From CAYJRR01 sp964372275 [NCBI: uncultured bacterium] (GTDB lineage Bacteria; CAYJRR01): DNA of 59,366 bases. A model generated the notes under the pieces. The model made no database searches. It was given only the letters and a program-made list of their open reading frames with translations, and was not told the origin of the DNA. The stretch's first letter is position 1, and each line of letters opens with the position of its first letter. The position numbers and the translations under genes are program-made. The stretch is from assembly GCA_964372275.1 (NCBI GenBank), contig CAYJRR010000005.1:1-59366 (forward strand), in the 5' to 3' direction. Positions 44,304 through 53,403 of this stretch are shown piece by piece.

Positions 44304-45119
44304 CTAACGTTTGCGAAGGATCTCGTCGATCGTCTCGGCGAACCCCTCGCCCCCGCGCTTCGAGGCGATATAGGCCGGCGGGTCGACGATCCGGTCCCGG
44401 AAGTCGGCGATGTTGGCCATCCCCACCGAGACCGGGAAGCGGCGGAACATCGGCTCGTCGTTCGGCGAGTCGCCGGCGAACAGCACCGTGGCGGGGTCGG
44501 CGTCGGCGTCGATCGAAAGCTCGTCGCGCAGGAAGGCGCGGATCATCCCCTGCTTGTCGTACGACCCGAACCACCCGTTGACGTGGATCGAGGAGACCTT
44601 GGCGGTGCATCCGTGCCGCTCGAAGATCGCCACGATCCGGTCGACCGCCTCGCGGGGCAGCGGCGGGACGTCCTCGCAGAAGTCGATGGCGAGGTCGAAC
44701 TCGCGGCAGAACTGGTCCGAGGCGATGGCCGCGCCCGGAACGCCGGCGAGGATCTCCTCCGCAATCCGGTCGAGCTTGCGACGGTTCTCCGCGCGCGCGT
44801 CGGGGGGGAGGATCCATCGCCTTTCGATCCGGGAACCGGCGTGGCGGAAGTAGAGTGCGCCGTTCTCGCCGACGACGCCGTCGACCGGCCACATGCGCGC
44901 GATGTGGTCGCACCATCCCGCGGGTCTTCCCGTCACCGGCACCACCGCCAGCCCCGCTTCCTTCGCCCGCCAGAGCGCGGCGAAGGCGATGGCGGGGATC
45001 TTCCCGTCGGTGGTGACGGTGTCGTCGATGTCGCAGGCGATGACGCGCAGGTGGCGGCAGGCGGCGGCCGGGATCTCGGCTACCGGCCGGGCGCGGGAGA
45101 GGGGATCGTCGGGGGCCAT
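44304..45119 (-). CDS. HAD-superfamily phosphatase (Cof-like)
   Basis: The 271-residue protein has HAD motif I DIDDTVTTDG (Asp30, Asp32), motif II TGR, a Lys in motif III, and motif IV VLFAGDSPNDEPMFRRF (GDxxND). A C2B-type cap (about 85-200) lies between. It resembles Cof/sugar or mannosyl-3-phosphoglycerate-type phosphatases. The real gene begins at ATG 45119; the long open frame upstream is a shadow of the lipoprotein and btuF-like genes. The substrate is unknown. Confidence 0.85.
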   Translation of the reverse strand: MAPDDPLSRARPVAEIPAAACRHLRVIACDIDDTVTTDGKIPAIAFAALWRAKEAGLAVVPVTGRPAGWCDHIARMWPVDGVVGENGALYFRHAGSRIERRWILPPDARAENRRKLDRIAEEILAGVPGAAIASDQFCREFDLAIDFCEDVPPLPREAVDRIVAIFERHGCTAKVSSIHVNGWFGSYDKQGMIRAFLRDELSIDADADPATVLFAGDSPNDEPMFRRFPVSVGMANIADFRDRIVDPPAYIASKRGGEGFAETIDEILRKR

Positions 45120-45190
45120 CGAACGGCCGACGATCGCGCGACTTCGCGCGCGCCGCAACCGCGATCTCGCCGCCGGGTATCTCGGCGGCT

Positions 45191-45979
45191 CTACGCGCGG
45201 GCGGCGTCGGCGATGTGGCGGTGGAGCGCGTCGAGGCCGTCGGTCAGCGCCGCCGGCCCGGGTTGGAGGATCAGCGGCGACTTGATCTCGTGGATGCGCC
45301 CCGCGGCGACCGCCGGGACGCGATCCCAGCCGGCGCGGGCGGCGATCCGCTCGGGGCGGACCTTCTTGCCGCACCACGACGCGAGGATCACCTCCGGCGC
45401 GCGCTCGACGACCGACTCCGGCGACACGACGCGGCCGGGGCCGTCGTGCCGCGCGCGCAGCTCCGGGAAGACCTCCTCGCCACCGGCGATCTCCACCAGC
45501 TCCGAGACCCAGCGGATCCCGGAGATCAGCGGCTCGTCCCACTCTTCGAAGAAGACCCGCGGCCGCCGAGGCAATTGCGCCGCCCGCTCGCGGATCCGGT
45601 CGAGGTTCTCCTCCAGGCGGGACGCCAGCCGTTCCCCTTCGTCGTGGAGTCCGACCAGCGCCGCCACCTGCCGCACCACGACCAGGATCTCCTCCACCGA
45701 GCGTTGGTTGAAGCCGACGACGGCGTGCCCCCGTTTCATCAGGTCGCGGACGATGTCGGCCTGCAGGTCGGAGAAGGCGAGCACGAGGTCCGGCCGCAGC
45801 GCCTCGATCTTGGGCACGTCGGCGGTGAGGTAGGCCGACACGCGCGGCTTCCGGCGCGCCTCCTTCGGGCGCACGGTGTATCCCGACACGCCGACGACCC
45901 GATCGCCGGCCCCGATGGCGTAGAGGATCTCGGTCGTCTCCTCGGTGAGGCAGACGACGCGCGTGGGATGGCGGCGCAC
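45191..45979 (-). CDS. BtuF-like cobalamin-binding protein without signal peptide
   Basis: The 262-residue protein has VCLTEETTEILYAIGAGDRVVGVSGYT, PDLVLAFSDLQADIVRDLMKRG and WDEPLISGIRWVSELVEIAGG, matching the class III periplasmic binding fold of BtuF/FepB-type proteins. No signal peptide is present, as in several cytoplasmic or misannotated-start members. Candidate partners (BtuC, BtuD) are not in the window. It lies six bases after the large lipoprotein gene, so they probably share a transcript. Confidence 0.8.
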   Translation of the reverse strand: MRRHPTRVVCLTEETTEILYAIGAGDRVVGVSGYTVRPKEARRKPRVSAYLTADVPKIEALRPDLVLAFSDLQADIVRDLMKRGHAVVGFNQRSVEEILVVVRQVAALVGLHDEGERLASRLEENLDRIRERAAQLPRRPRVFFEEWDEPLISGIRWVSELVEIAGGEEVFPELRARHDGPGRVVSPESVVERAPEVILASWCGKKVRPERIAARAGWDRVPAVAAGRIHEIKSPLILQPGPAALTDGLDALHRHIADAARA

Positions 45980-45985
45980 GCGGGC

Positions 45986-48943
45986 CTACAGGTTTCCGGA
46001 GAAGGGGCCGCGCAGGACCTCGCCCGCGTCGAACGCCGGCACGTCGAGCGCGACGAACGGGAACACGAGGCGGCGCCGTACGATGGCGCCCCCCGGGTAG
46101 AGGCCGATCGTCATCCATGCCTCCTCTCCGGTGACGGGCACGATCGAGAGCGGGAACCCCGTCTCCGGCGGAATCGACGTGTCGTCGGTGAACGCCTCGG
46201 AACCGACGAGGCCACCGTCGCCGTCGACGGCGAGCAGGTCCCATTCGTAGAAGCTGCTGTTGCGCACGGTCGCCACCCAACAGGCTTCGTTCCCCGACGA
46301 ATCCCCCCAGGTCGCGACGTAGGCGCCGTGGAAGCCGCCCGCCGCCGACGGGGCCGTCGCGATCGCCGACTCCCCGCCGCCGTCGGTCTCGACGAGCCGC
46401 ACCCGGTAGAGGTTGTCCGACCCCCACGTCACCAGGCACAGCCGTCCGCTTGCCGGCATCGTTGCCGCCCACGGCGAACCGGGGGCGAGGTCGACCCCCG
46501 ACTGCTCCGCGGCGTCGAGCAGGGTCAGCACCGCCGCCGACGCCCCGAAGCCCGAGTCGACCGTGAACACCTCGTAGCTCGTCCGGTCGAAGGTCCAGAC
46601 GAACGACCCGTCCGGAACCGCGGGCGCGAACAGCATCGTGCCCGGATTCCCCTCCGACCCGAGGATCGAATCGAGGATCCGGTCCTCGACGCCGGTCGAA
46701 GGGTCCGAGAGCCGACCCGTGACGCGCGGAGGATCGACCCGCAGGTCGACGCGGAGAAGCGACCGCTCGGTCGGGGAGTCGTGGAGCGTGGCCAGGAACA
46801 GCGTGGCGCCGTCGCCGCTGACGCGCAGCGCGTCGAACAGCGGGAGAGCGACGTCGGCGCCACCCTCCTCCCGAAGGGTCCTCACCACCCGGGCCGTCCG
46901 ACCGTCGGGCGTCGTCGCCACGAGGCCCCGCGGCTGGTTGTCGACGTATTGACCCAGTGCGACCGCCGACCACAGCCAGCCGGTCGAGGCGTCGACCGTC
47001 GCGATCCCCCCGGGAATCGGCGTCGCGTTGTGGAAGACGGTCCCGTCGGTGCGTGACGCATGGACGCGGAGGAACCCGCCGCCGCCAGGGATCCAGAGAA
47101 AGCCGTCGGGGTCGACGAACTGCGGAAGGTCGGGCCAGTCGCTCGGATCGAACGCCCGGACGGAGCCGTCCGTGTCGACGAGGCCGAGGACCTCCGGCGC
47201 GATCCCGTCGTTGTCGACGTTCAACGCCCAACCGGCGCCCCGAACCGGATCGACGACCAGCCGGTCGACGCCCGCGAGCTCCGGCGCCCTCCACAGGATC
47301 GCCTCCTCGATCGGCGCTCCGGCGTCCCAGAGCCCGATGTCGAACTTGACGACCCCTTCCGCCACCGAGGCGACGAGAAGTTCGTCGCGCGAGATCCACG
47401 CGAGGTCGCTCGGCGTGAAGGGGAGGCGCAGCGTCGTCGGAGGGGTCGCGACGTCGTCGGGATCGAGGTAGACCTCGAGCTGGGCCTCGGCGTCTTCCAC
47501 CTGCGAGAAGGAGAACGGAGCCGCCCATGCCTGGTTCGCCTCCGGCCGGACGGCGACCGACGCGTAGGCGCGGTCGTCGTGTTCGCCCGGATAGCACTCC
47601 GAGTCGTAGGTCGGCGCGCCGGTGCCGGTCGCGTGGATCTTCGCCGCTCCGGAGAGGGTGATCGTGCGCAGGTCGCCGGTGCTGCGGCTCGCGATCCAGA
47701 CGCCGCCGTCGAGCCTTCCGGAAAGGGCCGGCGGGACGCTCTCCGCGCAGTGGTCGTCGGAAGATTGGAGCGGAATCGTCGCGTCGACCGCGAGCCCGCC
47801 GTCGGCGCCGGCGTCGGCGCGGAGCTTTCGGAGCTGGAAATGCGCGTCTCCACCGCCGTCGACCCGCTCCAGCGCCCAGATCCACCCTTGGCCGTCCGAG
47901 ACGGCCCCTTCGATCGTCCCGGAGACCGTTCGCGGGACGCCCGGAAGGACGGCCTCGGGATAGGGTGCGAGCCAGAGGTTCGACGAGTCGTAGAAGAGCA
48001 GCCCCGGTCCGTTCCCGGTCGTTACCGACCAGGCCGCGCTGCCGAAGCCGATCCCCGTCGGTCGCGGTTCGTACAGCCCGATCGAAGCGTCGACGGCACC
48101 CGACGCGTTGCCCGCAAACCACACCGATGGCGGTCCGATCCAAACCTCGGACGACGCGGGCAGCGATCGCGTCTTGCCGTCGGTGACGACCAGTCGGGCG
48201 GCGAACCGGCCCGAGGCAGCGGTCGCGACCGGCTTGGTGAACGCCGGGTCGTCGGCGTCCTCGTGGCAGACCTCCACCGTTTCTCCAGGGAAGGTCCAGC
48301 AGTAGTCCAGGTCGTCTCCGTCGGGATCGTGCGACCGGCTCCCGTCGAAGAAGACGGGGACGGTGCCGGTCGGGTGCCACGGCCACCCACCGAGTGGAAG
48401 TTGACGCGTCGGGTCGGCGACGGCGGTCGGACGACCATTGAGGAGCACGAGCGACACGGCCGCGGTGCCGGTCGAGCCGTCGTCGTCGGTCGCGGCGACG
48501 ACGATCTGAAGTTCGCGATCGATCGGAGGGCCGAGTCGCCACGACGCGTCGAGTACGAGGATCGCGCCGGTGGTCGACGCGACGCGCGCGGGGCCGTTGC
48601 CGGTGTCGAGGGTGAAGGAGAACGAGAGCGATTCGAGGGTCCCCCCCTGCGGCTCCTCGGTCGCCCGCGCGTCGACGGCGAGGCAGCGGCCGCGGCCGAC
48701 GGCGACCACTTCCGGCCAATCGCGGTCGCTGACGTCGTCACGACCGGCGGGGTCGCCGCACTCGGTGGAGTTGGGTTTCGTGAAGTCGATCAACTTCGCG
48801 CGGACGAGGGGGCGGTTCGACGGGTCGTGCGGATTGTCGCGCTCCGGAAGGCAGGCGACGGCCGGGATCGACGCGAGGAACAGGAGCGTTCGACGGCGCC
48901 AGGCGCCCGGGCGGTCTCCGGGCGAACGCGACGGAGCGAGCAT
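45986..48943 (-). CDS. Large lipoprotein with PKD-like and repeat-rich beta domains
   Basis: The 985-residue protein has a lipobox PAVAC (Cys31) followed by a DNPHDPSNRP segment. It contains a PKD-like module (VPVFFDGSRSHDPDGDDLDYCWTF, about 195-220), then a long series of repeating strand-rich segments of WIWALERV, VWIASRSTGDL, WLWSAVAL type that look like a beta-propeller or NHL-like body. It is probably a surface lipoprotein. No catalytic motif is seen. Confidence 0.6.
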   Translation of the reverse strand: MLAPSRSPGDRPGAWRRRTLLFLASIPAVACLPERDNPHDPSNRPLVRAKLIDFTKPNSTECGDPAGRDDVSDRDWPEVVAVGRGRCLAVDARATEEPQGGTLESLSFSFTLDTGNGPARVASTTGAILVLDASWRLGPPIDRELQIVVAATDDDGSTGTAAVSLVLLNGRPTAVADPTRQLPLGGWPWHPTGTVPVFFDGSRSHDPDGDDLDYCWTFPGETVEVCHEDADDPAFTKPVATAASGRFAARLVVTDGKTRSLPASSEVWIGPPSVWFAGNASGAVDASIGLYEPRPTGIGFGSAAWSVTTGNGPGLLFYDSSNLWLAPYPEAVLPGVPRTVSGTIEGAVSDGQGWIWALERVDGGGDAHFQLRKLRADAGADGGLAVDATIPLQSSDDHCAESVPPALSGRLDGGVWIASRSTGDLRTITLSGAAKIHATGTGAPTYDSECYPGEHDDRAYASVAVRPEANQAWAAPFSFSQVEDAEAQLEVYLDPDDVATPPTTLRLPFTPSDLAWISRDELLVASVAEGVVKFDIGLWDAGAPIEEAILWRAPELAGVDRLVVDPVRGAGWALNVDNDGIAPEVLGLVDTDGSVRAFDPSDWPDLPQFVDPDGFLWIPGGGGFLRVHASRTDGTVFHNATPIPGGIATVDASTGWLWSAVALGQYVDNQPRGLVATTPDGRTARVVRTLREEGGADVALPLFDALRVSGDGATLFLATLHDSPTERSLLRVDLRVDPPRVTGRLSDPSTGVEDRILDSILGSEGNPGTMLFAPAVPDGSFVWTFDRTSYEVFTVDSGFGASAAVLTLLDAAEQSGVDLAPGSPWAATMPASGRLCLVTWGSDNLYRVRLVETDGGGESAIATAPSAAGGFHGAYVATWGDSSGNEACWVATVRNSSFYEWDLLAVDGDGGLVGSEAFTDDTSIPPETGFPLSIVPVTGEEAWMTIGLYPGGAIVRRRLVFPFVALDVPAFDAGEVLRGPFSGNL

Positions 48944-48953
48944 GACGCGGAGT

Positions 48954-49715
48954 CTACTTCAGCAGCACGTACATTGCCCCGGCGCCGCCGTCGACCGGTC
49001 GGGCGGTGGCGTAGGCGAGGATCCAACTGCGCAGCACGCCCCGCCGCAGCCACCGCTGCAGCGCGAGCTTCAGCACCGGAATCGAACCCTCGGAGTGGTG
49101 GCCGCGCCCGTGGACGACGAGCACGCAGCGCAGCCGACGGACGCGGGCGTTCGCGAGGAAGCGGACGACGGCCGCATGGGCCTGCTCGCGGATCATGCCG
49201 TGCAGGTCGAGGTGCGCCTGGACGGCGAAGTCGCCGGCCACCAGCCGCGGCAGCAGGCCGGCGTCGGCGTCCGGGGCGATCCACTCGGTATGCTCCTCGC
49301 TGAACTCGTGCCCGAGCGGTTCGGTGCCGTCGACCATCGCCGCCAACCGCGCCAGGGCTTCGGCCTCTTCGTCGTAGAGGGGCGCGGTGATCGGCTCCGG
49401 GCGCGCCGGCGCGATGCGGTCGCGGCGGGGCAGCGCGCGCACCGGACCGACCGCCTGCGCGAAGAGGTCGGCATCGGAGTCCGCGGGCGGCTCACCGGCG
49501 GCGTTCGCGGCTCGCGCGCCGTCGTCGGATCCGGGGTCGGGCCCGCCGTCGGAGGTCGGCGGCATGGGGGCCGGCACCGTGGCGCGGAGGAGGCCGGCCG
49601 CCTCCGCGAAGGGACTGTTTCGTGGGGCATTGAGCTCGCCGCTCCCGCGGGAAGAGGCGGGCTCCGGCGGCGGGTCGTCGCGGCGGCGCTTTCGGCGGGG
49701 CACGGTGCCCTCCAC
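48954..49715 (-). CDS. Smr-domain protein (MutS2/nicking nuclease-like)
   Basis: The 253-residue protein has a C-terminal Smr domain: LDLHGMIREQAHAAV (about 168-182) and LVVHGRGHHSEG (about 198-209). These match the LDLHG and HGRG signature motifs of Smr endonucleases. The first 100 residues are Pro/Ala-rich and probably disordered. Smr proteins act on branched DNA or in ribosome rescue. The Smr motifs are clear; the exact role is not. Confidence 0.85.
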   Translation of the reverse strand: MEGTVPRRKRRRDDPPPEPASSRGSGELNAPRNSPFAEAAGLLRATVPAPMPPTSDGGPDPGSDDGARAANAAGEPPADSDADLFAQAVGPVRALPRRDRIAPARPEPITAPLYDEEAEALARLAAMVDGTEPLGHEFSEEHTEWIAPDADAGLLPRLVAGDFAVQAHLDLHGMIREQAHAAVVRFLANARVRRLRCVLVVHGRGHHSEGSIPVLKLALQRWLRRGVLRSWILAYATARPVDGGAGAMYVLLK

Positions 49716-49748
49716 TGTAGCGCGCCGGGTGCGCTTCGCCGAGGCGTC

Positions 49749-50684
49749 CTAGTCGGCCGCCGGCGTGACGAGGAGCCAGTCGGCGTCGCCGTTGCGGACG
49801 GCGCCGGCGAGGTCGGCCGGGCGCCGTCGGGTGGAGGCGATCGGCAACACCACGCGCGTGCGGACCCCCGGCACGCGGCGCTCCACACGCGACGGGATCC
49901 CCATCCGCCGGATCAGGTGACCCGTCCCGGCGATCACCATCATCGGGCGTGTCGCGGGTCGCTTCGGGTCGAGCTCCGGCTCGCCCGGCCGGGTCCGCAT
50001 CGCCAGGACCGTCCGTTCGGCCATCGTCTCGTCCCAAAGCACCTGCACGGCGTAGAAGCGGCGGAACGTCTCCTCCGGCAGCGCGTGGTGGTGGCGGAAC
50101 GCCTCGCGTACGAACTCCCGGTGCGCCGCGTTTTCGAGGTCCATCTCCGGATAGGTGGACCGCTCCTCGGCCGCGAGACCGTCGAGCCCCGCTTGGGAGA
50201 GGCGCCGGACCATCGGCTCCGGCGCGTTCAGCGCGAAGATCCGACCCTTGCGATCGCGGGCGAGCTCGAACAGCGGCGCGTAGAGCCGGATCGGGAATCC
50301 CCAGGTCGTCTTCCACTCGGTCGCGGCGGCAAGGACGTCGAGGTCGATCTCGCCGCGCGTGAACCGGTCGACGGCCTCCTGCCGCGACCACGGAAGCATC
50401 TCGATCCCCAGCGCCAGGTCCGGCTTCAACCCGATCAGCGCGTCCGCGATGCGGTGTTGCCACCGGTGGTGATGCCGGTTGTCGTGGTCTTCGCCGACGA
50501 AGACGACGTCGGCCTGCGCCAGGTCGTCGATCAACGCCGCGAAGGTCCGTTCGGCGCCGCTCGAACCGTCGACGATCAGGTCGGCGCGGCGGGGCCAACC
50601 GGCGGGGGTGCCCGGAGGGCGGGGAAGGCAGCCGGCGGCGCCCACGCTCGCGGCGATGAGAACGAACGCGAGGAAGGGGCGCAC
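49749..50684 (-). CDS. ChaN-family heme-binding-like lipoprotein
   Basis: The 311-residue protein has a lipobox AAGC (Cys19). It then shows VVFVGEDHDNRHHHRWQHRIADAL, LALGIEMLPWSRQEAVDRF, LNAPEPMVRRLSQAGLDGL and MVIAGTGHLIRRMGIP, the DUF399/ChaN (TIKI-like) pattern. ChaN-like proteins bind heme or metals on the outer membrane and aid iron uptake. A TonB-type partner is not visible here. Metal ligands of the GEDHDN region and the GTGH motif are intact. Confidence 0.8.
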   Translation of the reverse strand: MRPFLAFVLIAASVGAAGCLPRPPGTPAGWPRRADLIVDGSSGAERTFAALIDDLAQADVVFVGEDHDNRHHHRWQHRIADALIGLKPDLALGIEMLPWSRQEAVDRFTRGEIDLDVLAAATEWKTTWGFPIRLYAPLFELARDRKGRIFALNAPEPMVRRLSQAGLDGLAAEERSTYPEMDLENAAHREFVREAFRHHHALPEETFRRFYAVQVLWDETMAERTVLAMRTRPGEPELDPKRPATRPMMVIAGTGHLIRRMGIPSRVERRVPGVRTRVVLPIASTRRRPADLAGAVRNGDADWLLVTPAAD

Positions 50685-50738
50685 CGAGGAACGATAACAC
50701 GCGGGGAGAGGCGGCCATCGCCGAGGGGGGGCGGAGAA

Positions 50739-50823
50739 CTGAAAATGGAAAATTGAAAATGGAAAACCGGTAAATGGATTCCGGCCATTGATCGGTTTTT
50801 CATTTTCAATTTTCCATTTTCCA
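50739..50823. repeat. AT-rich inverted repeat between divergent genes
   Basis: Arms at 50739-50770 and 50792-50823 match at 28 of 32 positions and carry purine-rich GAAAATGG/GAAAATTG units on the left and their complements on the right. The AT content is far from that of the surrounding DNA. The loop is itself partly palindromic (AATGG/CCATT). It could form a long hairpin and act as a bidirectional terminator, a small repetitive element or a nucleoid site. It sits between the ChaN gene (minus strand) and the 5'-nucleotidase gene. Confidence 0.6.
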
Positions 50824-50845
50824 TTTTCCGTTCAGGATCTCGCCG

Positions 50846-52639
50846 ATGACTCCCGTGGTTCGGAGAGCTCTGCATGCGACGGCGCTCGCCGCTGCCGCGT
50901 GTTCGCTACGCGAGCCCCCTCCGGCAATCGCCCCCTCGCATCCGGTCCGGATCACCATCCTCGGCGTGAACGACTTCCACGGGGCGCTCGACGAGCGGAA
51001 GGTGCTGGTCGCGACCAGCGGCGGCTCGTTCGCCGAGCTCCGCGTCGGTGGCGCGGCGCTCCTCTACGCCTACGTGCAGAAGCTCCGCGCCCTCGATCCG
51101 GAGGGGACGATCGCGCTTTCCGCCGGCGACATGTGGCAGGGATCGATGGAGAGCAACCTCTTCGAGGGGCGGCCGGTCGTGATGCTCGACAACGAGATCG
51201 GCTACGACGCCGCCGCGCTGGGGAACCACGAGTTCGACTACGGCCCGTCGGGACCGGTCTCGCTGGCCGGCCGCGCCGACCCGCCGGACGAACGGTTCGG
51301 CGCGCTCCTCGACCGCATCAAGGAGGCGCGGTTTCCGATCTTGTCGGCGAACGCGCGCCCGGTGGAGGCGGGGGCGCCGTCGTTCCAGCCCTGGGTGACG
51401 ATCCGGCGCCGCGGTCTCAAGGTAGCACTCGTCGGCCTGTCGACGGAGGACACGCCGAACACCACCCAAGCGGCGAACGTCGCCGGCCTGGCGTTCGATC
51501 CTCCGGCCACGGCGTTGGTCAAAGCCTCGGAGGAGGCACGCGCGCGCGGCGCCGTGCTGGTGATCGCGGTCGCCCACCTCGGAGGTCGATGCCGTCCCGG
51601 AAGCGATCCGCGGGACGAGTCGGCCTGCGCCGCCGACGAGGAGGTCGCGCGCGTGCTGCGCGATCTCCCGCCCCGGACGGTCGACGCCTTCGTCGCCGGG
51701 CACACGCACCAGACGATCGCGCACTACATCTCCGGCGTTCCGGTCATCGAGTCGGGGGCCTACGGCCTGGCCCTGGGCCGGATCGAACTCGACGTCGACC
51801 CGGCGACGGGGACGGTGCTGCGCTCGAGCGTCTTCCCTCCGCAGCCGATCTGCCGTGACGTCCTGGTGGAGACCCAGAGCTGCTTCCCCCTCCCGGATGG
51901 ACCGGCCCCGCGCCCGTCGGTCGCTCCGGCCTCTTTCCTCGGGGGCCCGATCGTGCCCGACGCGCGCATCGACCGGATGCTCGCGCCGTTCCGCCAGGAG
52001 GTGCTCGGCGTGAAGTCGGAGGTGATCGGGGTGGCGGCCCGCACGCTCGGGCTCTCGCGCAGCGAGGCCTCCGATGCCGGCTCCTTCATCGCCGACGAGA
52101 TGCGGGCGGCGACGCGGCGGCTCCCCGACGTCCCCGACGCCGACTTCGCCCTGCAGAACTCGGGCGGGATCCGCGCGCCGATCGCCGCCGGACCGATCAC
52201 ATACGGCGCGCTCTACGAGACGTTGCCGTTCGACAACGTGCTGTCGACGATCGCCCTCACCGGACTCGAGATCGAGCGTCTCCTGACCGCCGTGGCGCGG
52301 ACCGGGAGGGTTTTCCAGTCCTCCGGGCTCTACGTCGAGATCCACGGCGCCGGCCTCACGGCCCAGGCGAGAGCGTTCGACCTCGCCACCCGGAAGCCGC
52401 TCGATCCGAAGCGGCGCTACGTCGTCGTCTGGAACGACTTCCTGGCCGCCGGCGGCGACGGTGTCCGCGAAGCGCTGGCGACCGCGCCCGCACCCGAGAT
52501 CCATCCGTCACACCGGCTTCGCGACGTGGTGGCCGACGGACTCCGTGCGCGCGGCGGGAGGCCGATCCACTCCGAAGAGGAGCCGGCGCTCGACCCTCGC
52601 CGGCCGCGGCTGAAGGTGGTAGGAAGGCGCCTTCCATGA
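50846..52639 (+). CDS. Secreted 5'-nucleotidase / 2',3'-cyclic phosphodiesterase family protein
   Basis: The 597-residue protein has a putative lipobox AAAAC (Cys19). The two-domain UshA layout follows: GVNDFHGAL, SAGDMWQGS, GNHEFDYG and GHTHQT give the dimetal site of the calcineurin-like domain, and NSGGIRAPI, ITYGALYETLPFDN and YVVVWNDFLAAGGDG mark the C-terminal substrate domain. It should cleave nucleotides or UDP-sugars in the periplasm. It heads a run with the SDR gene (ATGA overlap) and an O-methyltransferase. Confidence 0.9.
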   Translation: MTPVVRRALHATALAAAACSLREPPPAIAPSHPVRITILGVNDFHGALDERKVLVATSGGSFAELRVGGAALLYAYVQKLRALDPEGTIALSAGDMWQGSMESNLFEGRPVVMLDNEIGYDAAALGNHEFDYGPSGPVSLAGRADPPDERFGALLDRIKEARFPILSANARPVEAGAPSFQPWVTIRRRGLKVALVGLSTEDTPNTTQAANVAGLAFDPPATALVKASEEARARGAVLVIAVAHLGGRCRPGSDPRDESACAADEEVARVLRDLPPRTVDAFVAGHTHQTIAHYISGVPVIESGAYGLALGRIELDVDPATGTVLRSSVFPPQPICRDVLVETQSCFPLPDGPAPRPSVAPASFLGGPIVPDARIDRMLAPFRQEVLGVKSEVIGVAARTLGLSRSEASDAGSFIADEMRAATRRLPDVPDADFALQNSGGIRAPIAAGPITYGALYETLPFDNVLSTIALTGLEIERLLTAVARTGRVFQSSGLYVEIHGAGLTAQARAFDLATRKPLDPKRRYVVVWNDFLAAGGDGVREALATAPAPEIHPSHRLRDVVADGLRARGGRPIHSEEEPALDPRRPRLKVVGRRLP

Positions 52640-53403
52640 CGGGCCCATTGGCGGGGAAGGTGGCGTTGGTGACCGGCGCCTCGCGCGGGATCGGCGAATC
52701 GATCGCGACGGCGCTCGCGGCAGCCGGGTGCCGCGTGGCGCTCGCGGCGCGCACCACCGCCGAGATCGAGTCCCATGCCGCGAGGATCGGCAACGGGGCG
52801 TTCGCGCGCACGCTCGACGTGACCGATTCGTCGGCCGTCGACCGCGTGGTCGACGAGGTGGCCGCCACCGCCGGCGGGCTCGACATCGTGGTGAACAACG
52901 CCGGGCTCTCGGAGCGATCGTCGATCGCCCGCGGAAGCGACGAGTGGTTCGACCGGGTCGTTCGCGCGAATCTCACCGGCACCTTCTACGTCTGCCGCGC
53001 CGCGCTTCGCCACCTCGGCGAAGGGGGGCGGGTGGTGAACATCGCCAGCGTGCTGGGGATCTTCGGCGTCACCGACTCCGGGGCCTACGTCGCCGCCAAG
53101 CACGGCGTCATCGGGCTCACCCGCGCGCTCGCGGCGGAGGTGGCGCCGCGCGGCATCACGGTGAACGCGCTGTGTCCCGGCTGGGTCGAGACCTCGATGG
53201 CCGAGCGCGGATTTCAGTCGATCGCGCGTGGCCGCGAGGTCGACGTCGCCAGGGCGCGCGCCGACGCCCTCGCCGCGGTTCCGATCGGACGGATCCTCGC
53301 CCCGTCGGAGGTGGCCGAGTTGGTCGTCTTCCTGTGCGGCCGGGAGGCGAGGGGGATCCACGGGCAGGCGATCCGGATCGACGGAGGAACGTGCGCATGG
53401 TGA
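52636..53403 (+). CDS. Short-chain dehydrogenase/reductase, FabG-like
   Basis: The 255-residue protein has VTGASRGIG (12-20), the NNAG motif, an NIASV Ser and YVAAK with the catalytic Tyr/Lys, and CPGWVET and IDGG in their usual places. It is a classical SDR close to 3-oxoacyl reductase or related beta-keto reductases and should use NAD(P)H. Its start overlaps the upstream 5'-nucleotidase stop as ATGA. The cofactor preference and substrate are uncertain. Confidence 0.9.
   Translation: MTGPLAGKVALVTGASRGIGESIATALAAAGCRVALAARTTAEIESHAARIGNGAFARTLDVTDSSAVDRVVDEVAATAGGLDIVVNNAGLSERSSIARGSDEWFDRVVRANLTGTFYVCRAALRHLGEGGRVVNIASVLGIFGVTDSGAYVAAKHGVIGLTRALAAEVAPRGITVNALCPGWVETSMAERGFQSIARGREVDVARARADALAAVPIGRILAPSEVAELVVFLCGREARGIHGQAIRIDGGTCAW

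Noticed and set aside
45120-48719. Upstream extension of the HAD gene to 1471 codons
   Set aside because: The HAD domain starts cleanly at ATG 45119; the extension is antisense-frame noise over the btuF-like and lipoprotein genes.
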